A DNA stretch of 64,000 nucleotides from Streptomyces sp. TRM49041 (GTDB taxonomy: Bacteria; Actinomycetota; Actinomycetes; Streptomycetales; Streptomycetaceae). The notes under the pieces are model-generated. The model made no database searches and had not been told where the DNA came from. It was given only the letters and a program-made list of their open reading frames with translations. How positions within the stretch are numbered: the first letter of the stretch is position 1; every line of letters begins with the position of its first letter. Positions 49,341 to 55,583 of the stretch are shown piece by piece. The position numbers were made by a program, and so were the translations under genes. Where the stretch lies: positions 1 through 64,000 of the forward strand of contig NZ_VSRY01000094.1 in NCBI RefSeq assembly GCF_008271805.1. The letters run 5' to 3'.

Positions 49341-49868
49341 GTGAGGGCGGTGCTGGAACTGGGTGAGCCGAGGGTGCTGGTGTGCGGAAGCCGCCGCTGG
49401 CCCTGGCCGCACGTGGTCGAAGCTGTCCTTGACCGGCTCACCGTTCGTTACGGCCAGGACCTGGTCGTCATCGAAGGGGCCGCGACCGGCGCGGACCGGG
49501 CCGCCCATGACTGGTGCAGGCGCCACGGCCTCGGCGAGGAGCGGCACCGCTGTCATCCGGTGGACTGGGCAGCCGAGAAGCGGGCCCGCCCCGATCGGTG
49601 GCGGATGGCCGGCCCGGAACGCAACACGCGCATGCTGCTGACCGAGCGCCCCCGTTTGGTCATCGCCTTCCACGACCACTTCACCCCCGCCAGCGGAGGC
49701 ACCTCGGACATGGCCCTGCGGGCCGTGCTCCGCGACGTGCCGGTGTGGCTGGTACCGGGCTGGGATGTCACCGTGGGGACCTGGGTACGTCCCGGAGTCT
49801 TCCCGGCTGACCGGACCCGCAGGGTCGCCGTCGAACTGCGGGCGGCAGACGAGCGACAGAGCCGATGA
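49341..49868 (+). CDS. SLOG-family (DUF2493, YspA/cpYpsA-like) protein
   Basis: The 175-residue product has a SLOG nucleotide-binding fold: P-R-V-L-V-C-G-S-R-R-W-P-W-P-H-V-V at the start, V-V-I-E-G-A-A-T-G-A-D-R-A-A-H-D-W-C (the GA.TGAD signature), and W-R-M-A-G-P-E-R-N-T-R-M-L. Relatives sense or make nucleotide-type ligands, and some work in defence or with mobile elements. I chose the GTG at 49341, preceded by GGAGAGAGG; an ATG at 49308 in frame has no ribosome-binding site. It is divergent from the HNH gene, with a gap of 147 bases, and converges with the next gene. Confidence 0.85.
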   Translation: MRAVLELGEPRVLVCGSRRWPWPHVVEAVLDRLTVRYGQDLVVIEGAATGADRAAHDWCRRHGLGEERHRCHPVDWAAEKRARPDRWRMAGPERNTRMLLTERPRLVIAFHDHFTPASGGTSDMALRAVLRDVPVWLVPGWDVTVGTWVRPGVFPADRTRRVAVELRAADERQSR

Positions 49869-49884
49869 CCGGCCCGAGCCAACG

Positions 49885-50586
49885 TCAGACGCCGAGTGCT
49901 CCTCGGGCCACTCCTGCCTCCCACTCCTCACGGTCGGGCTGCGGCAGCGCCTCGATACGGTCGGTCAGCACCGACAGAGCCTCACTCAGGGCTGTGGTGG
50001 CGAGGTTCAGGACGTAGACGCCGTCGTCGCGGTAGGGGCGGAACCCCAGGCTGGACCAGGTGCGTTGCAGGGCGCTGACGGCGCGGTCGCGGGCGGCGTC
50101 GTCCGCAAGTCCGGTCCGGTCCAGCGGGGACGGGTAGCAGGCGGCCCCGCGGGCACCGGCTCCCAGCCGGGCGATGGCCTTGCCTGCCAGCACCGCTCCG
50201 ATGCCGAACCCACGCCACGGGCGGGCCAACTGTGCGGAGTTGAGCAGGACCATGCCCGATCCGAACGGCTCGGCGTACTCGTCCAGGTCGTCACGGAAGT
50301 GCCCGGTGGCCGGGTTCAGGATCGACTCGGCGATCACGCCGGCGTCGCCGTCGTAGCCATCGAGGACGCCGAACAGGTCGCGGGTGGCATAGGGGTCGGC
50401 GCGGTAGAACTCGAAGTCGCCGACGTGCTCGACTCTGCGTTCGGTTTCCCAGTCGTACAGGTCAGCGGCCACGTGCCAGATCTCCGGCTCGTCCTCGCCG
50501 GTGTCCCACCAGCCCTGCTCGCAGGTGTAGGTGAGGCGGATCGCGCTGACCGGGCCGGGCAGTGCCCGCGGCTCGGGCGCCGTCAC
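49885..50586 (-). CDS. Probable GNAT-fold protein, uncharacterised
   Basis: The 233-residue product has an N-terminal strand-rich half (S-A-I-R-L-T-Y-T-C-E-Q-G-W-W-D-T-G-E-D-E-P) and a central G-M-V-L-L-N-S-A-Q-L-A-R-P-W-R-G-F-G-I-G-A-V-L-A-G-K-A-I-A-R-L, which looks like the acetyl-CoA loop R-G-x-G-I-G of GNAT proteins, then a helical tail. It could be an acetyltransferase or a degenerate relative. The GTG at 50586 follows CCGGAGGCG and overlaps the stop of the upstream gene by four bases, so the two are coupled. Confidence 0.65.
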   Translation of the reverse strand: MTAPEPRALPGPVSAIRLTYTCEQGWWDTGEDEPEIWHVAADLYDWETERRVEHVGDFEFYRADPYATRDLFGVLDGYDGDAGVIAESILNPATGHFRDDLDEYAEPFGSGMVLLNSAQLARPWRGFGIGAVLAGKAIARLGAGARGAACYPSPLDRTGLADDAARDRAVSALQRTWSSLGFRPYRDDGVYVLNLATTALSEALSVLTDRIEALPQPDREEWEAGVARGALGV

Positions 50587-50879
50587 GCGTGCGCCTCCGG
50601 GACCCGGAGGGCTTGGCGTCCGGTGTCGGTGACCTCGACGAGGTCGCCGTGGCTGCCGTTGGCGGGCACCACCACGCGCACGAGGTTCTGCTTCCACAAC
50701 TGGAGCGAGACGCCGTGCCAGGCGATCTGCCGCTCGGTCCACGCCTCGTGGCCTGGGTGGTTCTCGTCCATTCCCGGCTCGGCGGGGTTGAGGACGGGGA
50801 AGTAGTCAGACATCGCCACCGGCTTGGGCGAGTCGGCGATCATCTGCAGCAGGTCACGTTCATCGGTACTCAAAGCCAT
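50583..50879 (-). CDS. Small unknown protein, possible winged-helix fold
   Basis: The 98-residue product begins M-A-L-S-T-D-E-R-D-L-L-Q-M-I-A-D-S-P-K-P-V and ends L-V-R-V-V-V-P-A-N-G-S-H-G-D-L-V-E-V-T-D-T-G-R-Q-A-L, the last part looking like the wing and final helix of a winged-helix domain. No family is recognised. Its start has a TAGCGT box seven bases upstream (leaderless possibility) as well as GGAG very close; GTG 50888 is an alternative. It forms a two-gene unit with the GNAT-like gene. Confidence 0.6.
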   Translation of the reverse strand: MALSTDERDLLQMIADSPKPVAMSDYFPVLNPAEPGMDENHPGHEAWTERQIAWHGVSLQLWKQNLVRVVVPANGSHGDLVEVTDTGRQALRVPEAHA

Positions 50880-51085
50880 GCTCTCCACGCTACGGCAGCC
50901 CGCTGACAGGTCCGTCGGGTGCAGGTGTGGCGGGTTCTGTTCGCGCCGCGGGGTGGCGCTGCTTGTTCAGACGCCGATGGCTCACACGCCGCGCTGGGAG
51001 TCGGGACATCATCACCTCTCGCACGTACGCTCGGGAGTTGCGTCCTGGTGCTTGCGTGACCAGGGGTGCACGATGAACAAAGAAT

Positions 51086-51128
51086 GTGGCGTGGTCCTCC
51101 CCACATCCCCTGGGGAGGACCACGCCAC
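51086..51128 (-). terminator. 17-bp perfect hairpin terminator
   Basis: GTGGCGTGGTCCTCCCC (51086-51102) pairs perfectly with GGGGAGGACCACGCCAC (51112-51128), loop of nine. It starts 18 bases past the stop of the DUF397 gene on the minus strand, so it ends the HTH-DUF397 transcript. The interval 50,889-51,085 holds no other feature I can support. Confidence 0.85.
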
Positions 51129-51146
51129 AATCCGTTGCGCAGATGA

Positions 51147-51389
51147 TCAGTCGAGTACGCCGAAGTCGACGGCGCCGGACTTCACCGTGTCGATGAACGT
51201 GATGTAGGTGGACCGGGGCAGGGTCAGGGCCGGGCCGTTCTTCTCCTTGGAGTCACGGATGCCGACCAGGGCCTTGCGGACTGCGACCTCGACGCAGTTG
51301 CCACCGCCCTGGTCGCTGTATGACGACTTGAACCACGACCCTTCCGGTGCGGACTCGGTGGAGGGAACGGGCTTCGTGTGATCAGTCAT
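51147..51389 (-). CDS. DUF397-domain protein
   Basis: The 80-residue product is one DUF397 domain: W-F-K-S-S-Y-S-D-Q-G-G-G-N-C-V-E-V-A near residues 18-35, V-G-I-R-D-S-K, G-P-A-L-T-L-P-R-S-T-Y-I-T-F-I-D-T-V-K-S-G. In Streptomyces these small proteins are nearly always paired with a DUF5753 HTH regulator, sometimes behaving like antitoxins or anti-regulators (the BldB/WhiJ type of locus). Its ATG overlaps the regulator's stop by four bases, so the partner is the gene immediately upstream. Confidence 0.93.
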   Translation of the reverse strand: MTDHTKPVPSTESAPEGSWFKSSYSDQGGGNCVEVAVRKALVGIRDSKEKNGPALTLPRSTYITFIDTVKSGAVDFGVLD

Positions 51390-52288
51390 TTCCACAGTTT
51401 CTCTTCGAGTTCCATCAGGAATGACGGCGTCTGGGAGGGCCCCGGCGCCGCCTTTACCATGGCATCGAACTGCCGCTGGTACTGCCCAACATCGGCGGGC
51501 TTCGACCACATGGTGATGGATCGGTAGCCGTCGCTCTGGACCACCGGGTCCAGCTCGTCGAACTCCAGCACCGTGAAGCAGAACCCCGCGCGGTAGGTGG
51601 ACAGGTCTTCGGGGATGATCTGCACCTCTACGTTGTCTTGCTCGCAGAGGCGGATGATCTCCGCGTACTGGGCGCGCATCACCTCGGGGCTGCCGATCTT
51701 CGTGCGCAAAGTGTTCTCGGTCAGGATGATGTGGACCTCGCGGTCGCCGTCCAGCAGGGTCTTGCGTTCCATACGCGCCTGGACGCTGCGCTCGACGGCG
51801 TCGGTCGTTCGCTCCTCCACGATCTTGGCTGAACCCATGAGGGCGCTGGCGTACTGCTCGTCCTGGAGCAGTCCGTGCACCACGTTGTTCTCGAAGCCCC
51901 GGATCCGCACGGACTCACGTTCCAGACCCAGGTACCGCGGCATCCCGGAGGGGAGCACGTTCCTGAAGGTCGTCAGCGGCTCGCTCTTGAGGGAATCGCG
52001 CTGCATCTGCAGCAGGACATCGCGGTCGCTGGGCTCTATGACGTCGTACTCGTCCATCAGCGCTTCGAGGTCCGCCAGCTTGGGCAGCGGGATCTCGCCG
52101 GCCTCCACGCGGCTCAGTTTCGATCGGGAGAAGCCCAGCTTCGTGGAGACGGCCTCGGCGGTGTAGGAGCCCACCTCTTCATCCGGCCCAGCTGTCTCCT
52201 CGGCGTACTTCTTCTTCCGCTCGCGCAGCTCACGCAGCTCCTTGCCGAGCATGACCCGCAGGTACGTCGGTCCCCGTCGTGCCGCCAA
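51386..52288 (-). CDS. Helix-turn-helix regulator with DUF5753 domain
   Basis: The 300-residue product has an N-terminal XRE-type HTH (L-G-K-E-L-R-E-L-R-E-R... S-T-K-L-G-F-S-R-S-K-L-S-R-V-E-A-G-E-I-P-L-P-K) at about 12-75, and a C-terminal DUF5753 domain (F-E-N-N-V-V-H-G-L-L-Q-D-E-Q-Y-A, V-E-V-Q-I-I-P-E-D-L-S-T-Y-R-A-G-F-C-F-T-V-L-E-F). The HTH carries an inserted acidic loop before helix 2. TTG 52288 is chosen because GAGGGGACAG precedes it and A-A-R-R-G-P-T-Y-L-R is the usual start; a GTG at 52300 is possible. It is divergent from the lanthipeptide locus and may regulate it. Confidence 0.92.
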   Translation of the reverse strand: MAARRGPTYLRVMLGKELRELRERKKKYAEETAGPDEEVGSYTAEAVSTKLGFSRSKLSRVEAGEIPLPKLADLEALMDEYDVIEPSDRDVLLQMQRDSLKSEPLTTFRNVLPSGMPRYLGLERESVRIRGFENNVVHGLLQDEQYASALMGSAKIVEERTTDAVERSVQARMERKTLLDGDREVHIILTENTLRTKIGSPEVMRAQYAEIIRLCEQDNVEVQIIPEDLSTYRAGFCFTVLEFDELDPVVQSDGYRSITMWSKPADVGQYQRQFDAMVKAAPGPSQTPSFLMELEEKLWK

Positions 52289-52426
52289 CTGTCCCCTCAC
52301 TTCGGTGCGCTGTTCGCCAGATCGGAGCCTCTGTCTTCCGGACCGAGGTGCCTGTCCGTCAGAAAGAGGGTTGCGTCAGGAGTTTGGCACGACCCGTCCT
52401 CTCTGCAACACCCTCTGTCCACTCGA

Positions 52427-52438
52427 TGGCACTTGCCA
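52427..52438. promoter_or_regulatory. Candidate operator between HTH regulator and lanthipeptide locus
   Basis: TGGCACTTGCCA is an inverted repeat (TGGCA-CT-TGCCA) placed 37 bases ahead of the TAGCGT box that may drive the right-hand operon. The 361-base gap 52,289-52,649 holds no other supportable gene; it must contain both divergent promoters. Symmetry and place are the only evidence. Confidence 0.3.
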
Positions 52439-52474
52439 ATTCGTGCTCGTCTGGGGATTCCCTTGAATGTTAAC

Positions 52475-52480
52475 TAGCGT
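52475..52480 (+). promoter_or_regulatory. Possible -10 box of the regulatory operon
   Basis: TAGCGT within GTTAACTAGCGTGCGC stands 170 bases before the first gene. The same hexamer occurs ahead of the precursor gene (55142-55147) and near 50,885, so it may be a shared promoter element. No good -35 is found. Confidence 0.3.
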
Positions 52481-52649
52481 GCGCATCAAGCTGGTTGCGG
52501 AGGTCGAACCGGAGCCCGTCTCCGCTGGCCCCATGGGGGCGTGTGCCCCCGGATTCGTGCGCGATCCCGGCCTCTGTGAGGGCCGGACCAAGACCCTCGG
52601 GAACCGGGCCGACATCCCCATACTGCCCCCTGACGAGCCGAGGCCAGCA

Positions 52650-53165
52650 ATGCGCCAGAGCATCACCGCCCTTAACACGGGCAGGGACTGGATGGACCGG
52701 GAGCGTGACTTCCACGCACGGTTCCACCCCGACGAGATCCGCGTTGAGATGGACCCGCTGGTCCGGCTGATGAACGACCGTCGCGACGTGCTCAACCGCT
52801 GCCTGACGCGCATAGAGGCAGCGGGGCGCCTCCCGCGGGTGTGCCTGTACCTGCTTGCGGCGCGCGGCATCGAGCCCGCGCACTCCTGCGACGCGGCGCG
52901 GGACTACGCCCTCAAGGAGGGCTGGCAGATCAGCACGCTGCAGGTGTTCACGGACCGTTTCGGTGTGACCGATCCGCTGCTGCGGCCCGGCTGGTCCGCC
53001 GTGCGTCACCAGATCCGGGCCGGGTTCGTCGACGGGGTCGTGACGCTCACGCATTCGGTCATCAGCCCGCACCTGGACGAGTACGAACTCCAGCTCGCCC
53101 TAGTCGAGAAGCACGGCGAGTTCGTCGCGCTCGTGACCCCGGAGACCGCGGGGACGACATCGTGA
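52650..53165 (+). CDS. Unknown protein, first gene of the regulatory operon
   Basis: The 171-residue product is not recognised. It starts R-Q-S-I-T-A-L-N-T-G-R-D-W-M-D-R-E-R-D-F-H-A-R-F-H-P-D-E-I, has R-V-C-L-Y-L-L-A-A-R-G-I-E-P-A, then a resolvase-like stretch, R-A-G-F-V-D-G-V-V-T-L-T-H-S-V-I-S-P-H-L-D-E-Y-E-L-Q-L. The latter resembles the middle of serine-recombinase folds (D-G-V-V-x-x-x-x-x-x-x-S) but the catalytic Ser region is absent. ATG 52650 has GAGG six bases upstream; an in-frame ATG at 52467 lies in the promoter area. It runs 37 bases ahead of the HATPase gene. Confidence 0.65.
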   Translation: MRQSITALNTGRDWMDRERDFHARFHPDEIRVEMDPLVRLMNDRRDVLNRCLTRIEAAGRLPRVCLYLLAARGIEPAHSCDAARDYALKEGWQISTLQVFTDRFGVTDPLLRPGWSAVRHQIRAGFVDGVVTLTHSVISPHLDEYELQLALVEKHGEFVALVTPETAGTTS

Positions 53166-53202
53166 GGCCGGGCCGACACGCCGCCCACCGGGGAGGCCGC
53201 CG

Positions 53203-53637
53203 ATGAGCCCGGCCACAGCCGTCGCACCGGTTGCTGCGAAGCGGCTGCCGCAGACGTCGCGCGCCTTCGAGGCGGCCTTCGAACCGGAGCCGGTGTGTGT
53301 CGGCCGCGCACGGCGGATCACCACCGCCTTCCTCGGGCTGTGGCACGTGAGCGGGCCGCTGGCCGACAACATCGTGCTCGTCGTCTCCGAGCTGGTCAGC
53401 AACGCCGTCGAGCACGGAGCAGGCGATGTCGTGCTGCGCGTGCGGTACCCCGACGACGAGATCCGCATCGAGGTCACCGACGGCAACCCGGCTCCGGCCA
53501 CGAGGCGCTATGCCGGTGATGACGACGTATCGGGGCGCGGCCTGTTGCTCGTCACGGTGCTCGCGCGGAAGTGGGGCGTCATCAACGACGGCCGTACCAC
53601 CTGGGCCACCTTCCGCGTTCCCTCAAGGAGGCCGTGA
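53203..53637 (+). CDS. HATPase-type ATP-binding protein (anti-sigma-factor-like)
   Basis: The 144-residue protein is a single GHKL ATPase domain: R-R-I-T-T-A-F-L-G-L-W-H-V, the N box L-V-V-S-E-L-V-S-N-A-V-E-H-G, the G1 box I-E-V-T-D-G-N-P-A-P and G2 V-S-G-R-G-L-L-L-V-T-V-L-A. It matches the RsbW/SpoIIAB-like kinases very common in Streptomyces, often beside DUF397/DUF5753 genes. The ATG at 53203 follows GGGGAGGCC. Its stop overlaps the next ATG by one base. It may hold a sigma factor or regulator in check in response to ATP and a phosphatase. Confidence 0.92.
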   Translation: MSPATAVAPVAAKRLPQTSRAFEAAFEPEPVCVGRARRITTAFLGLWHVSGPLADNIVLVVSELVSNAVEHGAGDVVLRVRYPDDEIRIEVTDGNPAPATRRYAGDDDVSGRGLLLVTVLARKWGVINDGRTTWATFRVPSRRP

Positions 53638-54119
53638 TGGTAGCCGTCGACGACGTGACCGCCGCGGAGCTGCTGAGCCGGCCGGTTGGCGTCGAGGACG
53701 AGCTGAAGCGCCGGATCGCGCACCTTCTGTCCCGCTCGCTCGCTGACGAGGGCATCGGCGATGACCTGATCGACACCCTCGAAGAAGTCCTCAGCGACCG
53801 GCCGGGACCCGCCGCCCCCAGCCGGAAGATCGACGCCCTCCTACTGCGCTGGGGCCTGCCCGTCCCCCGGCGGCGGCCGCCCGAGGTGGCGCCGCTGACC
53901 GCCAAGGACGCGGCACGGATCACCGACCGGTTCCGCCGGGCCACCCGCCAGCTGACGCAGGTCGTCCCGCACCGCGTCGCGGTGTACCCGACCGAGGAAC
54001 TGCGTGGCCTGCTCGCCCTGCGCGACGAACAGCCTACCCCCGCGCAGGCGTTGTCGTACCTGCGCCGGTACGCCCTGGCGATCCTCGCCGTCCTGGACTT
54101 GATGGGAGACGACGCATGA
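53637..54119 (+). CDS. Unknown helical protein
   Basis: The 160-residue product is probably all helical: A-A-E-L-L-S-R-P-V-G-V-E-D-E-L-K-R-R-I-A-H-L-L-S-R-S-L, then R-I-T-D-R-F-R-R-A-T-R-Q-L-T-Q-V-V-P-H and A-Q-A-L-S-Y-L-R-R-Y-A-L-A-I-L-A-V-L-D-L-M. No family is recognised and no TM. Start ATG 53637 follows AAGGAGG and touches the previous stop; its own stop overlaps the next ATG by four bases. Strict coupling suggests it works with the HATPase and LuxR proteins. Confidence 0.7.
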   Translation: MVAVDDVTAAELLSRPVGVEDELKRRIAHLLSRSLADEGIGDDLIDTLEEVLSDRPGPAAPSRKIDALLLRWGLPVPRRRPPEVAPLTAKDAARITDRFRRATRQLTQVVPHRVAVYPTEELRGLLALRDEQPTPAQALSYLRRYALAILAVLDLMGDDA

Positions 54120-54415
54120 CACCTCCCATCGCAGACGTCGGGCCGCGTCCCTCGCCGGCCCGACGCACCGCCCGGTGCTGGGAGAACACGGCTCCGTACG
54201 TCCCCCACGGGGAGCCGAAGCGCCCCAGCGCCGGGCGGGACCCCTGCCGCCTCGCCTTCGCACTCCTCTGCGCGCTCGCCCTCGCGGCCGTGTGCCGAGC
54301 ACGGTCCCGACGGCGGCCGACACCCGTCATACACCGCCTGGTGGCCGCCGACGAGCTGCGATTCACCGCGCTGTGCCAGCAGATCACCGACGCACACCGA
54401 GGAGTTGAACAGTGA
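54116..54415 (+). CDS. Small single-TM protein
   Basis: A 99-residue product with a basic-polar first 45 residues, one hydrophobic segment (L-A-F-A-L-L-C-A-L-A-L-A-A-V-C), then an Arg-rich stop-transfer (R-A-R-S-R-R-R-P) and a helix H-R-L-V-A-A-D-E-L-R-F-T-A-L-C-Q-Q-I-T-D-A-H. Its start (ATGA) and stop both overlap neighbours by four bases. Unknown family; the topology suggests a small membrane tether. Confidence 0.6.
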   Translation: MTPPIADVGPRPSPARRTARCWENTAPYVPHGEPKRPSAGRDPCRLAFALLCALALAAVCRARSRRRPTPVIHRLVAADELRFTALCQQITDAHRGVEQ

Positions 54416-54879
54416 AGACCACGACCATCACGAAGGTCGTCCTCACGCCCCGTGAGCGGCAGGTCCTCGAGGGCCTGGCCACCGGCGACGCCCTGGCCGT
54501 GGTCGCACGGGACCTCAAGATCCGCGAGGGCACCGCTGCGGGCTACCTCAAGTTGACGAAGAACAAGCTGCACGGCGCGAGCGAGACCGCCGCTGCGGTC
54601 GCCGTCGGCTACGCCACCGAGGCCATCACCCGACCTGCGCTCCTGGACCCCGGGATGCTGTTCCTGCCGCGCGAACAGCGCGACCTCGTCCCGCTCATCG
54701 CACGCGGCATGGCGGCCGCGCAGATGGCCACGGAGCTTGACCGGCCGGTCACCGACGTTCGCGCGGACGGCCGTGAACTCCTGGCGACCCTCCAGGCCCG
54801 CAACCGATCGCACCTGGTCACCCGCGCGTGGCAGTTCCAGGTCCTCACCGCGGGCCAGGTGATCGCATGGCTGAGCTGA
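54412..54879 (+). CDS. LuxR-type HTH protein
   Basis: The 155-residue product has an N-terminal LuxR/GerE HTH: L-T-P-R-E-R-Q-V-L-E-G-L-A-T-G-D-A-L-A-V-V-A-R-D-L-K-I-R-E-G-T-A-A-G-Y-L-K-L-T-K-N-K-L-H-G, with the T-P-R-E opening and the K-L recognition-helix end intact. No receiver domain precedes it; a second weaker HTH-like repeat (F-L-P-R-E-Q-R-D-L-V-P-L-I-A-R-G-M-A-A-A-Q-M-A-T-E-L) follows at about 80-125. GTG 54412 follows GAGGAG. As the last gene before the precursor peptide it is the best candidate activator for it. Confidence 0.82.
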   Translation: MKTTTITKVVLTPRERQVLEGLATGDALAVVARDLKIREGTAAGYLKLTKNKLHGASETAAAVAVGYATEAITRPALLDPGMLFLPREQRDLVPLIARGMAAAQMATELDRPVTDVRADGRELLATLQARNRSHLVTRAWQFQVLTAGQVIAWLS

Positions 54880-54996
54880 CCCGCGGCCCAGCCCCCTGTA
54901 CCGCCTGCCCGCCGCCCGGTGCGTGACGGTCCCGGACGGCGGGCGGGTGCACGACCCGGCAGCCGGGCCTGGAGCAAGGCTCGGTGCCGGAGGAAG

Positions 54997-55039
54997 CGTG
55001 TGGGGAGGAGTCCCCCTCCCACTGGCCCCTCCCCACACG
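54997..55039 (+). terminator. Hairpin after the LuxR-type gene
   Basis: CGTGTGGGGAGG (54997-55008) pairs perfectly with CCTCCCCACACG (55028-55039) around a 19-base loop. It lies 118 bases past the LuxR-type stop and before the precursor's putative promoter, so it likely separates the two transcripts. Confidence 0.6.
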
Positions 55040-55141
55040 CCCGACCTGAGCGAGCGGAGGAAGGGCGTGCAGTTCCAGCCGAACCCCAACAGCTATCCCG
55101 CCCACTGGCCCATAGCCACCCCCGAGGGGCAGTGGCCTGGC

Positions 55142-55147
55142 TAGCGT
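55142..55147 (+). promoter_or_regulatory. Possible -10 box for the precursor gene
   Basis: TAGCGT (in TGGCTAGCGTCAC) lies 163 bases ahead of the precursor start, giving a leader of about 150 bases. The same hexamer stands before the regulatory operon at 52475. No clear -35. Confidence 0.25.
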
Positions 55148-55310
55148 CACAGCCGACCAACCGGCCAGGCGCCCTCACGACCGCGCCCCGACACCTTCCG
55201 GCACGTGACCCAGGTTGCCGGGCCGAAGCGACACGGCACCGCCACCTGGCCCCCAAGCGCCGGGACCCGACCGGGCCCCGGAACCTGCACCACCCGTCAA
55301 GGAGGTATGC

Positions 55311-55502
55311 ATGACCGCCGTCCACCTGGAGCAGCCGGTTGCCCCCGAGCAGCCGACCGCCGACGCCGTCGGCACGGCCGACGACCCGTTCCAGCTCGAC
55401 ATCACCTTCATCGAGAACACGCCGGCCACCGAGACGGTGCTGATGTGCAGCACCGGCGACAACTGCGGGAGCTCCTGCCCGAGCGCCTGCACCACCTCGT
55501 AA
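55311..55502 (+). CDS. FxLD-family lanthipeptide precursor
   Basis: The 63-residue peptide has an acidic/neutral leader with the family motif F-Q-L-D at 27-30 (D-P-F-Q-L-D-I-T-F-I), the mark of FxLD precursors, and a C-terminal core rich in Ser, Thr and Cys: C46, C52, C56 and C60 with S47, T48, S54, S55, S58 and T61-S63 available for dehydration. The segment C-S-T-G-D-N-C holds one Asp-Asn pair, a possible site for the isoaspartate-type methyltransferase. No double-Gly or other clear protease site is seen, so the leader/core boundary is unknown (probably between 30 and 45). ATG 55311 follows a perfect GGAGGT. The biosynthetic genes follow at once. Confidence 0.93.
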   Translation: MTAVHLEQPVAPEQPTADAVGTADDPFQLDITFIENTPATETVLMCSTGDNCGSSCPSACTTS

Positions 55503-55518
55503 CCCAGGCCAGTCCGGC

Positions 55519-55556
55519 GGCGCGGGCCGGACGGAGCTGTCCGTCCGGCCCGCGCC
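55519..55556 (+). terminator. Hairpin between precursor and lanB, partial terminator
   Basis: GGCGCGGGCCGGACGGA (55519-55535) pairs perfectly with TCCGTCCGGCCCGCGCC (55540-55556), loop of only four, followed by CTTTCT. It stands 17 bases after the precursor stop and 28 before the lanB start. Such a hairpin would stop most transcripts after the precursor and let a minority run into the enzyme genes, giving many peptides per enzyme, or protect the short mRNA. Confidence 0.85.
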
Positions 55557-55583
55557 CTTTCTGCCAAGAACGGAGTGTGGGCG

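Larger units (their letters stand above)
54880..55310. other. Leader region of 431 bp ahead of the precursor gene
   Basis: No gene is seen here. It holds one hairpin near 55,000, a weaker inverted repeat (CCACTGGCCC at 55,102-55,111 against GGGGCAGTGG at 55,126-55,135), and a TAGCGT box at 55,142. Such a long leader before a 63-codon gene suggests independent control of the precursor. Confidence 0.5.

Noticed and set aside
52650-53165. Serine recombinase
   Set aside because: Only a short resolvase-like stretch is present; the catalytic serine and the DNA-binding end are missing, so I left it as unknown.
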